From assembly GCA_046759385.1 (NCBI GenBank), contig JBHICC010000059.1, positions 1-13,513 of the forward strand: a DNA stretch of 13,513 bases, given 5' to 3'. The notes beneath the pieces were generated by a model. The model was not told where the DNA came from, searched no databases, and saw only the letters and a program-made list of their open reading frames with translations. The stretch comes from JBHICC01 sp046759385 (lineage in GTDB: Bacteria; Pseudomonadota; Gammaproteobacteria; Acidiferrobacterales; SPGG2). Shown piece by piece: positions 7,078 through 13,051 of this stretch (its first letter is position 1; each line of letters opens with the position of its first letter). The translations under genes were made by a program, and so were the position numbers.

Positions 7078-8191
7078 GATCCAGCCTTCCCGGATAGATG
7101 CGGATGCGTTCCTTGGGAACCAAGATTGGGAGCATATCGCCCTCAGAGATGTTCATACGACGGACCAGGTTGATGGAGAGATCGGCTCGCAGGCGGACTT
7201 CACCCATAGCCTCCGACGCCAGGTCGACACGAAGGAAGGAGCCCAGGAACTCTGTGGACTCAACACGGACTTCGATCGCGTTCTCGTCGCTATCCTCCGC
7301 GCCCTGGACGACGATGTCCTCGGGTCGGATGGCGATCGTCACTTCCGTCCCCACTGCCAGCCCGTCCACTTCACAGGCCAAATCGAGGCTACCGAGGTGC
7401 ACCCGATGGGGCCCGGCCATGGCGCCAGGCAGGAAATTCATGGTGCCGATGAAGTCAGCAACAAAAGACGTCGCCGGTTCGCGGTAGATCTCAAGCGGTG
7501 TGCCGATCTGATCGATGACACCGTGATTCATCACCACTATCCGATCAGCCATGGTGAGCGCTTCTTCCTGGTCATGTGTGACCATGATCGTGGTCACGCC
7601 GAGACGCTTCTGCAATTCTCTGACCTCGTGGCGCAGGTGCACCCGCACCTTCGCATCGAGCGCAGAAAGCGGCTCGTCTAATAGCAGAAGACCGGGGGAG
7701 GTGGCGAGCGCTCGTGCCAAAGCGATGCGCTGCTGCTGGCCGCCAGAGAGCTGGGCGGGGTATTTGCGCTCTTCCTGCGGCAGGCCGATGAGCTCAAGCA
7801 ACTCTCGGACGCGTTTGTGCACATCCGCCTTTTTCATACGTCGGTTTTCCAACCCGTAGGCGACGTTTTTATACACCGTCAGGTTGGGGAACAGCGCGTA
7901 TGACTGAAAGACAATGCCGAAGTCGCGTTCAGTAGGCGGAAGGCTCGATATATCAGCGCCACCTTGCTCGATTCGACCACTGGTTTGTATGTCAAGACCG
8001 GCGATGGCTCGGAGCAAAGTGGTCTTGCCGCACCCCGAAGGCCCGAGAAAGCAGACGAACTCGCCTTGATAGACGTCTAACGAGATGTCCTTCAGTGCCG
8101 TGAAGGCGCCGAACATCTTCGTGACGTTGCTGATGCGTAAATAGAGCGCGCCCCGATCGTCCGCGCCCACGGATGTCCCCTCCATCGCCAT
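7070..8191 (-). CDS. phnT2: 2-Aminoethylphosphonate ABC transporter, ATP-binding subunit (PhnT2 type)
   Basis: This is a 373-residue cytoplasmic ATPase that powers the PhnU2 permease. From the ATG at 8191 the motifs are: Walker A GPSGCGKTT (50-58, K56), Q-loop Q96 in FQSYALFPNLTVYKN, signature LSGGQ (148-152), Walker B LLLLDEP with catalytic E173, D-loop SALDA and switch H206 (VTHDQEEA). A C-terminal TOBE-like domain follows from about residue 255; this build is shared by the sugar, iron, spermidine and AEP importer ATPases. I chose ATG 8191 over the longer GTG 8260 and ATG 8215. It has an AGAGGTGA ribosome site at the right distance, whereas GTG 8260 sits inside a terminator-like hairpin. 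The 107-bp gap to phnS2 holds two hairpins. The stop overlaps phnU2 by 8 bp. Confidence 0.9.
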   Translation of the reverse strand: MAMEGTSVGADDRGALYLRISNVTKMFGAFTALKDISLDVYQGEFVCFLGPSGCGKTTLLRAIAGLDIQTSGRIEQGGADISSLPPTERDFGIVFQSYALFPNLTVYKNVAYGLENRRMKKADVHKRVRELLELIGLPQEERKYPAQLSGGQQQRIALARALATSPGLLLLDEPLSALDAKVRVHLRHEVRELQKRLGVTTIMVTHDQEEALTMADRIVVMNHGVIDQIGTPLEIYREPATSFVADFIGTMNFLPGAMAGPHRVHLGSLDLACEVDGLAVGTEVTIAIRPEDIVVQGAEDSDENAIEVRVESTEFLGSFLRVDLASEAMGEVRLRADLSINLVRRMNISEGDMLPILVPKERIRIYPGRLDHG

Positions 8192-8195
8192 GACA

Positions 8196-8203
8196 TCACC
8201 TCT
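8196..8203 (-). promoter_or_regulatory. Strong Shine-Dalgarno site that decides the phnT2 start
   Basis: AGAGGTGA on the minus strand is close to the full anti-Shine-Dalgarno complement. Its GAGG core lies 7 nt before ATG 8191. This supports that start over the in-frame GTG 8260 and ATG 8215. Confidence 0.6.
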
Positions 8204-8235
8204 CGCGGCACCCATGATAGGCCGGCTAGCGCTTG

Positions 8236-8275
8236 AAAATAAAGACCCAGTCGCCCACACAAGAGCGACTGGGTC
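8236..8275 (-). terminator. Intrinsic-terminator-like hairpin between phnS2 and phnT2
   Basis: A perfect 11-bp stem, GACCCAGTCGC (8275-8265) with GCGACTGGGTC (8254-8244), closes a 10-nt loop. On the minus strand it is followed at once by TTTATTTT (8243-8236). This is the form of a Rho-independent terminator, placed after the binding-protein gene and before the ATPase gene. It probably lets only part of the transcription pass and protects the phnS2 message 3' end, giving more binding protein than membrane complex, as is known for other importer operons. Confidence 0.75.
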
Positions 8276-8295
8276 CTATTGCGCAACTAAATAGG
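8275..8295 (-). repeat. Second hairpin directly after the phnS2 stop
   Basis: CCTATT (8275-8280) and AATAGG (8290-8295) form a perfect 6-bp inverted repeat with a 9-nt loop. It lies 3 bp beyond the phnS2 stop and shares its last base with the terminator-like hairpin. Two hairpins in tandem at an mRNA 3' end could act as a barrier to exonucleases. Confidence 0.5.
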
Positions 8296-8298
8296 CGA

Positions 8299-9351
8299 TT
8301 ACTTCTTCTTTGGCTCCGACTTCACGCCGTAGCGATTCTGCCATTCCTTGAGGATGCGTATGCGGTTGGCTGCTGCCCAAGCAAAGTCGTTCGGGCTGAG
8401 CATCTTCTCGAGGAGATCTGGCGGAAAGTGTTTCACCGGGCGCGCAATGCCAGGCATGGCGACAACCGCATACTCGCGGTTATAGATCTCGTTGGCTTTC
8501 TTGGTCACCGACCAGTCGGCGAGCTTACGCGCTGCGTCGAGCTTTTTGGTGTTGCGAACGATGCCAAAAGACTCGAGATCCCAGCCGACGCCCTCCGCGG
8601 GTGTAACGATCTCTAGCGGCGCACCCTTGGCTTTGGACTTTGCACCCCGATACGCGAACGACACGCCGATCGGAATTTCACCGGAGGCCGCCTGCTTGCA
8701 AGGCTTCGAACCGGAATGGGTGTACCAGGCGATGTTCTGGTGCAGCGCATCCATGAACTTCCATGCCTCCTTTTCACCAAAGATCTGCATCCAGCTCGAG
8801 ACGTCGAGGAAACCCGTACCCGAGGAGTTCGGGTTCGGCATAACGACGTGCCCCTTGTAGACCGGCTTGGTCAAATCCTTCCAGCTTTTCGGCAGCGGCA
8901 GTTTCTTTTTCTTCCCTTCGACCGTGTTGTAGCAGACCGCCGCGACCCACGCTCGCTGCCCGACCCATAGTGGTGGTTTGTTGCTCGGGTCGTAATACTT
9001 TGGATCGAGCTTCTCCAATCCTTTCGGCGCGTAACCTTGGAAATACCCCTCGTTGGCGAGCAACAACAAGCTGGTTGCGGCGATGCCCCAGACGATATCG
9101 GCCTTGGGATTGGCTTTCTCGGCCAACAGCTTCGCTGTCATGATACCTGTGGAGTCGCGTACCCACTTGACGTTGACACCGGGGTAGTCCTTTTCGAATT
9201 CCCTCTTGAACATGGCCAACTCGTCGGCCTCGATCGCCGTGTAAACCAAAAGATTGGTTTTGGCGACCGCGGTTCCGGTAGCCATGAACGTGATCAGAAG
9301 GGCTACTAGAGAGAACGATAGTATCCTGAGACCTAAGAACTTCGTTTTCAT
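8299..9351 (-). CDS. phnS2: 2-Aminoethylphosphonate ABC transporter, periplasmic binding protein (PhnS2 type)
   Basis: This is a 350-residue secreted solute-binding protein. Residues 1-30 are a classic signal peptide: basic MKTK, a hydrophobic core, then TAVA|KT as a likely signal peptidase I site. There is no lipobox cysteine. The mature protein starts LLVYTAIEADELAMFK and includes VRDSTGIMTAKLLAEKANP (64-82), PNPNSSGTGFLDVSSWMQ (about residue 172 on) and THSGSKPC. These are typical of the PhnS2 family of putative AEP-binding proteins, in the same fold class as iron(III)-binding FbpA. The tyrosine pair that binds iron in FbpA is not evident, which favours phosphonate over iron. ATG 9351 follows a GGAGGA site (9361-9366). 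It is the first gene of the phnS2-T2-U2-IMPase operon, with a long structured leader and a Pho-box-like element upstream. Confidence 0.9.
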   Translation of the reverse strand: MKTKFLGLRILSFSLVALLITFMATGTAVAKTNLLVYTAIEADELAMFKREFEKDYPGVNVKWVRDSTGIMTAKLLAEKANPKADIVWGIAATSLLLLANEGYFQGYAPKGLEKLDPKYYDPSNKPPLWVGQRAWVAAVCYNTVEGKKKKLPLPKSWKDLTKPVYKGHVVMPNPNSSGTGFLDVSSWMQIFGEKEAWKFMDALHQNIAWYTHSGSKPCKQAASGEIPIGVSFAYRGAKSKAKGAPLEIVTPAEGVGWDLESFGIVRNTKKLDAARKLADWSVTKKANEIYNREYAVVAMPGIARPVKHFPPDLLEKMLSPNDFAWAAANRIRILKEWQNRYGVKSEPKKK

Positions 9352-9398
9352 GATGGAGACTCCTCCGTTCAGACGTGGTGAAAACGCTCGATGTCCGC

Positions 9399-9449
9399 GC
9401 AGGGGTAATGCTTATCGACTCAAAACGGCCCCGTTCTTAATACCCCCGC
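9399..9449 (-). repeat. Inverted repeat in the phnS2 5' leader
   Basis: On the minus strand GCGGGGGTA (9449-9441) can pair with TACCCCTGC (9407-9399). In RNA all nine positions pair, one as a G-U wobble. The 33-nt loop contains a smaller AACGG-GG-CCGTT hairpin (9435-9424) followed by TT. This could be a leader structure or an operator; nothing in it matches a riboswitch I recognise. Confidence 0.35.
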
Positions 9450-9531
9450 AGGGACGATGAGTGGCCCTATCATAACGCGTTTGGCGTACCTGAACATCCT
9501 TCGGGCAGTAATGACCTCGGGAAACCTGCCA

Positions 9532-9547
9532 ATGCGTCAGGGCGCAT
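9532..9547. repeat. Palindrome ATGCG-N6-CGCAT, first of two
   Basis: This is a perfect 5-bp dyad with a 6-bp spacer. The same arms recur at 9642-9655. It may be half of a paired operator upstream of phnS2. Confidence 0.3.
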
Positions 9548-9583
9548 AAGTGCCGAATTAGAAGCATATTTTTCAGAATGCAT

Positions 9584-9601
9584 ATGACCGCTGTATGACC
9601 G
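9584..9601 (-). promoter_or_regulatory. Pho-box-like direct repeat upstream of phnS2
   Basis: On the minus strand the site reads CGGTCAT-ACAG-CGGTCAT, two identical 7-mers with a 4-bp spacer. This is exactly the architecture of the PhoB box (CTGTCAT-4-CTGTCAY). Each half differs from consensus at one base, and 14 of the 18 positions agree overall. It points toward phnS2, 232 bp from the start codon. A TATGCT (9563-9568) lies 15 bp downstream as a possible -10, slightly farther than in classic PhoB promoters. This suggests induction by phosphate limitation. Confidence 0.5.
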
Positions 9602-9641
9602 CACTAGTTACCAGATTATTAACGCGCGGGGTCTAAGCCAC

Positions 9642-9655
9642 ATGCGGGAACGCAT
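9642..9655. repeat. Palindrome ATGCG-N4-CGCAT, second of two
   Basis: This is a perfect 5-bp dyad with a GGAA spacer. It has the same arms as 9532-9547, starting 110 bp further on. As RNA it would be a small GNRA-type tetraloop hairpin. It lies upstream of the DUF1445 promoter. Confidence 0.3.
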
Positions 9656-9701
9656 ATCACGGGCCATCGCACGACTTCGGGAAAGAGGAACCGAGTGCGG
9701 C

Positions 9702-9730
9702 TTGTTGCCACCCTGAGCCAAATATAGAAT
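9702..9730 (+). promoter_or_regulatory. Weak sigma-70-like promoter for the DUF1445 gene
   Basis: TTGTTG (9702-9707, three of six consensus bases) lies 17 bp from TAGAAT (9725-9730, five of six). The start would be near 9737, giving a short leader of about 23 nt that includes an AGGA at 9743-9746. The spacing is ideal but the -35 is poor. Confidence 0.35.
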
Positions 9731-9759
9731 CCTGCCAAACACAGGAATTCAGCAAACCG

Positions 9760-10566
9760 ATGGCACAGGCAGCGACGCGGACCCGCAACACGAACCCGGC
9801 TCATGAAGCGCGGCTGCTCATCCGCGCTGGCAAGCATACCGGGCACACCGCGGGTCTAGCGCATGGTTACGTGCAGGGCAATCTCTGCATTCTACCCGCG
9901 GACTATGCCACCGAGTTTGCGGCCTTTTGCCAACGCAACGCCAAACCCTGTCCACTGATCGGAATGAGCGCAGCCGGTGACCCCCATCTGCCGACCTTAG
10001 CTGAAGACCTCGACATCCGTACCGATGTACCGCGTTATCGTGTGTTCCGCGATGGCAAGCTGGTCGATGAGCCGACTGAGATCAGTGGTGTATGGCGCGA
10101 TGATTTGGTGACGTTCGTGCTGGGTTGTTCGTTCTCTTTCGAGCAGGCGCTGCTGGAAGCAGGCGTGCCCCTGCGTCATATCGAGCGCGGTGACAATGTC
10201 GCTATGTATAAAACCAACATCGATACCGTGTCAGCGGGAAGATTCGGCGGGAAGATGGTGGTTTCAATGCGCCCGCTCAAACCGGCAAACGCCATTCGAG
10301 CGATTCAGGTCACGTCACGACTTCCAAACGTCCACGGCGCGCCGATACATATCGGCCTGCCCGAGCTCATCGGTATTGACGACCTAGAGCGGCCGTTTGC
10401 CGGTGACCCACCGCATATCCGCGACGATGAATTGCCGGTCTTTTGGGCCTGCGGCGTTACCCCGCAGGTTGCAGTCGAGCAGGCGCGCCCGCCACTTTGC
10501 ATCACCCACAAACCAGGGGCGATGATCATCACCGATTTGTCGAATAGCAGCCTCGCAGTTTTCTAG
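9760..10566 (+). CDS. DUF1445/YcsI-family putative hydro-lyase (D-glutamate cyclase-like)
   Basis: This 268-residue protein has the normal length for the DUF1445/YcsI family, listed as putative hydro-lyases and related to a domain of mitochondrial D-glutamate cyclase. Family features visible are HTAGLAHGYVQGNLCILPADYA (split over residues 29-50), CQRNAKPCPLI (58-68), GVWRDDLVTFVLGCSFSFEQ (110-129), IERGDNVAMYKTN, HIGLPELIGI and CITHKPGAMIITDL near the C-terminus. There is no signal peptide or membrane segment, so it is cytosolic. The ATG at 9760 gives a short variable N-terminus before the conserved part; the ribosome site is weak (AGGA 13 nt away). The gene is convergent with livF with only 5 bp between stops. 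In other genomes such genes often sit near transporters or amidohydrolases; here a link with the Liv system is possible but inferred. The substrate is unknown. Confidence 0.85.
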   Translation: MAQAATRTRNTNPAHEARLLIRAGKHTGHTAGLAHGYVQGNLCILPADYATEFAAFCQRNAKPCPLIGMSAAGDPHLPTLAEDLDIRTDVPRYRVFRDGKLVDEPTEISGVWRDDLVTFVLGCSFSFEQALLEAGVPLRHIERGDNVAMYKTNIDTVSAGRFGGKMVVSMRPLKPANAIRAIQVTSRLPNVHGAPIHIGLPELIGIDDLERPFAGDPPHIRDDELPVFWACGVTPQVAVEQARPPLCITHKPGAMIITDLSNSSLAVF

Positions 10567-10571
10567 AGTCT

Positions 10572-11276
10572 CTACCCTCCAAGAAAAACCCGCTTGACCT
10601 CATCGCTCTTGAGAAGCGCATCAGATTCGCCGTCTAGCACAAGCCGGCCACTTTCGAGAATATAACCGCGGTCAGCCATGCTCAGCGCGACTTGCACATT
10701 CTGTTCAATGAAAAGAATGCTGACGCCATCGGCGTTGATACGCTTAAACGCTTCTTTCATTTCTTGCACGATGGCGGGGGATAGGCCGAGGAAAGGCTCG
10801 TCCACCATTAAGAGCTTGGGACAAGACATGAGCCCACGACCGAGCGCCAACATCTGCTGTTCACCGCCGCTTAATGAGTGTGCGAGCTGGTTTTCGCGCT
10901 CGAGCAGGCGCGGAAACAGCTCATAGACTTGCTGAAGCATTTCTTCGCGCTTTGAACGGGCATCAGGATGGTACCCACCGAGCCAAAGGTTTTGGCGCAC
11001 GGTCAGGTAAGGAAACACCCGCCGTCGCTCGAGAATGTGCGCCAGGCCTTGGCGCACAATTTCGTGAGAGGGACGCCGGTCGATGCGCTCGGTTTGAAAC
11101 TCGATTGCTCCTGCTTTGGGCTGCAGTAGCCCGGAAATGGTATTAAAAATCGTGCTCTTGCCTGAGCCATTCGGACCCAGCAGACTGACGATCTCACCCG
11201 CCGTGACCTCGAGTGACACGCCCCAGACGACTTGATAGTCGCCGTAGCTCACCTCTAGATCGGAAACCTTAAGCAT
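10572..11276 (-). CDS. livF: Branched-chain amino acid-type ABC transporter ATPase LivF
   Basis: This is a 234-residue ATPase, the second of the two Liv ATPases. Motifs are Walker A GPNGSGKST (34-42), signature LSGGE (135-139), and Walker B LLMVDEP with D159 and E160. FLGLSP follows, in place of the EPSLGLAP common in LivF. IEQNVQVALSMADRGYILESG is the LivF-type C-terminal switch region, with Q192 at the position that is His in many ABC ATPases, a normal trait of LivF. I start at ATG 11276, which overlaps the livG stop by 8 bp. A TTG two codons upstream is possible but less likely. It is the last gene of the operon, and its stop is 5 bp from the convergent DUF1445 gene. Confidence 0.93.
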   Translation of the reverse strand: MLKVSDLEVSYGDYQVVWGVSLEVTAGEIVSLLGPNGSGKSTIFNTISGLLQPKAGAIEFQTERIDRRPSHEIVRQGLAHILERRRVFPYLTVRQNLWLGGYHPDARSKREEMLQQVYELFPRLLERENQLAHSLSGGEQQMLALGRGLMSCPKLLMVDEPFLGLSPAIVQEMKEAFKRINADGVSILFIEQNVQVALSMADRGYILESGRLVLDGESDALLKSDEVKRVFLGG

Positions 11277-11982
11277 AGGCAAGCCCGAGATAGGATTCGA
11301 TCACATTTCGGTCATTCTGGATTGCTTCCGGAGAACCCTCGGCAATCTTTCGGCCCAGATGCAAGGCCACAATACGATCTGAGAAAGACATCAACACCTG
11401 CATATTGTGTTCGATCACAATCATGGTCATGCCCTGCCGCTTTAGGCGATTCACGAGCTCGATCAGCCCCGGCAGGGTGCGCTGATCTACACCGCCGGTG
11501 ACCTCGTCCATCAATAACAGACGAGGCTGCGTCGCCATCGCGCGGGCCAGTTCGAGACGCTTGCGTTGACCGGTGCTGAGCATGTACGCGCGATCGCGCC
11601 GCTTCTCCAGTAGACCGACAAAATTCAATGCGGCAAGTGCGTGTTCACGGGCGCCGCGCACGTTGGCCGTGTGCTGCAGCACACCGACCATGACGTTCTC
11701 CTCAACCGTCATGTCGTGGAAGGGTCTCAATTTCTGAAACGTGCGCGCTATTCCGAGGCGATTAATCTGATCCGGGCGCAAGCCACGCAGTCGCTGGCCT
11801 GCAAAAAACACTTCGCCGGCATCTGGTCTGTAAAAACCTGTGATGAGCTCGAACAAAGTGGACTTACCGGCCCCGTTAGGACCGATTAACCCAAGGATCT
11901 CGCCCTGCGCTACCGCAAAGGAGATGTCCTCGTTGGCAACCAGCCCGCCAAAGTGCTTAGTGAGACCGCGTACCTCAAGCAT
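11269..11982 (-). CDS. livG: Branched-chain amino acid-type ABC transporter ATPase LivG
   Basis: This is a 237-residue ATPase from ATG 11982. Walker A is GPNGAGKST (34-42), the signature is LSTGQRKRLELARA (135-148), and Walker B is LLLMDE with D159 and E160. IEHNMQVLMSFSDRIVALHLG follows, with switch H192. The signature LSTGQ and the run DEVTGGVDQRT differ from the LPYGQ and DEPAAGLNP of standard LivG, so this is a divergent subgroup and the cargo may not be leucine, isoleucine or valine. The longer GTG start at 12015 would add a basic tail (RQHKRGRRRA) and overlap livM; I reject it. The ATG lies 10 bp after the livM stop. Confidence 0.9.
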   Translation of the reverse strand: MLEVRGLTKHFGGLVANEDISFAVAQGEILGLIGPNGAGKSTLFELITGFYRPDAGEVFFAGQRLRGLRPDQINRLGIARTFQKLRPFHDMTVEENVMVGVLQHTANVRGAREHALAALNFVGLLEKRRDRAYMLSTGQRKRLELARAMATQPRLLLMDEVTGGVDQRTLPGLIELVNRLKRQGMTMIVIEHNMQVLMSFSDRIVALHLGRKIAEGSPEAIQNDRNVIESYLGLAYA

Positions 11983-11992
11983 TGCTCTGCGC

Positions 11993-13051
11993 CTACCCCT
12001 TTTGTGTTGACGCACGAAAACGCCAGTCTTTAACGATGCCGAACAGACCGCTCGGGCGGAAGATACAGATCAATACAATCAACGCACCGTAGATCATCAG
12101 ATCCACCGTGCCGCCGGTACCGCCAAAGTAAATGCGCGTTGCCTCCGACAGCGGTACAAGCACAGCAGCCCCGATTACCGGCCCCCACAAGGTGCCAACG
12201 CCGCCCATGACCGCCATCAGCAACACCAGGATAGAAAGGGTTAGCGCAAACACCGTCTCTGGATCGATGACCAGCACATACTGTGCATAGAAGCTACCCG
12301 CCATCGACATGAAGGCTGCCGATAACATGTAAGCAAACAGCTTATACAGCGAGACATTCACGCCGAGGCTACTGGCTGCTTCCGGCTCCTCGCGAATCGC
12401 CCGAAAATAGAAACCCGCCTTCGAGCGCTCTAAGTAGGCCACGGCGACGCAAACAAGGGTCAGGAAGCCTAGTGCGACAAAATAATAAGGTATCTTCGAT
12501 TCGTTAAACTGGAAGTTGAGCAGTGCATTTTCACGAACGATCGGTAGCCAGATACCCGAGGCAGCGCCAACAAACTCCCAGCGCTGAAACACGATTTGTA
12601 CACTCTCGCCGATCACCAGGGTGGCGATCGCGAAGTAATGGCCGCGCAGACGTAAGGTCGGGATACCTATTACTAGTGCTACCGCCATAGCAATCGTAAT
12701 GCCGACGAGCATGCCCAACCATGGCGAAACGTGATAGGTCGCGAATAGATAACCCGAGCTATACGCGCCAATACCAAAAAATACGGCATGGCCTAACGAG
12801 ATCTGTCCGCAGTAACCCGCGAGGATGTTCCACGCTTGCGCCATCAGCGCGTAGAGGAAGATCAGAATCATCATGTGATGAGCAAACGGCGTGTTAAAGA
12901 CGAACGGGAAAGCCACTAGCGCTACCAGCAACGTGATCGCTGCTAGCTTGTCGCGCCAAGCCAGTGGCGGTCGCAGGGGTTCGGCAAGCGCCGCCTGCAG
13001 TGCGACTTCCTGCTCGGTGCGCGTAGCCGAGCCTGAAACGGACGACGGCAT
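11993..13051 (-). CDS. livM: Branched-chain amino acid-type ABC transporter permease LivM
   Basis: This is a 352-residue inner-membrane permease of the LivM type. A cytoplasmic N-terminal tail of about 35 residues precedes the first hydrophobic segment (about 37-53). Some 9-10 membrane segments follow. The family hallmarks are AQAWNILAGYCGQISLGHAVFFGIGAY (split around residues 71-97), RLRGHYFAIATL, then FRAIREEPEAASSLGVNV, the cytoplasmic loop that docks the ATPases, and MGGVGTLWGPVIGAA. The C-terminus ends in FRPSGLFG plus a short basic tail. The ATG overlaps the livH stop by one base (TAATG), which indicates coupling. It pairs with LivH to form the membrane channel. Confidence 0.93.
   Translation of the reverse strand: MPSSVSGSATRTEQEVALQAALAEPLRPPLAWRDKLAAITLLVALVAFPFVFNTPFAHHMMILIFLYALMAQAWNILAGYCGQISLGHAVFFGIGAYSSGYLFATYHVSPWLGMLVGITIAMAVALVIGIPTLRLRGHYFAIATLVIGESVQIVFQRWEFVGAASGIWLPIVRENALLNFQFNESKIPYYFVALGFLTLVCVAVAYLERSKAGFYFRAIREEPEAASSLGVNVSLYKLFAYMLSAAFMSMAGSFYAQYVLVIDPETVFALTLSILVLLMAVMGGVGTLWGPVIGAAVLVPLSEATRIYFGGTGGTVDLMIYGALIVLICIFRPSGLFGIVKDWRFRASTQKG

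Larger units (their letters stand above)
9352..9759. other. 408-bp divergent regulatory region between phnS2 and the DUF1445 gene
   Basis: I see no credible coding sequence here. The region holds, from left to right: the phnS2 ribosome site, an inverted repeat in the phnS2 leader (9399-9449), a lone minus-strand TATGAT (9469-9474) that could be a -10, a palindrome (9532-9547), a minus-strand TATGCT (9563-9568) 15 bp downstream of a Pho-box-like repeat (9584-9601), a second palindrome (9642-9655), a bulged hairpin (9668-9699) and a plus-strand promoter for the DUF1445 gene (9702-9730). The element GCATA recurs four times between 9543 and 9656. Confidence 0.6.

Noticed and set aside
6571..7681. 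Two long plus-strand open frames (200 and 229 codons) antisense to phnU2 and phnT2
   Set aside because: They are shadows of strongly conserved minus-strand genes, with low-complexity charged translations and no family resemblance.
8192..8260. Longer phnT2 reading frame from GTG 8260 or ATG 8215
   Set aside because: GTG 8260 lies in the loop of the terminator-like hairpin, and neither start has a good ribosome site. ATG 8191 has AGAGGTGA at the right distance and gives the family's usual length.
5371..9351. Iron(III) importer as the identity of the three-gene ABC system
   Set aside because: The double permease and binding protein share the fold class, but the binding protein matches PhnS2-type signatures (VRDSTGIMTAKL, THSGSKPC), I see no iron-binding tyrosine pair, and pbfA lies nearby.
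9619..9846. 75-codon minus-strand frame upstream of the DUF1445 gene
   Set aside because: It runs antisense across the DUF1445 start and its promoter, shows no recognisable domain and has no ribosome site.
11983..12015. GTG start of livG at 12015
   Set aside because: It adds an unconserved basic tail and overlaps livM by 23 bp. ATG 11982 begins exactly where the LivG family begins.
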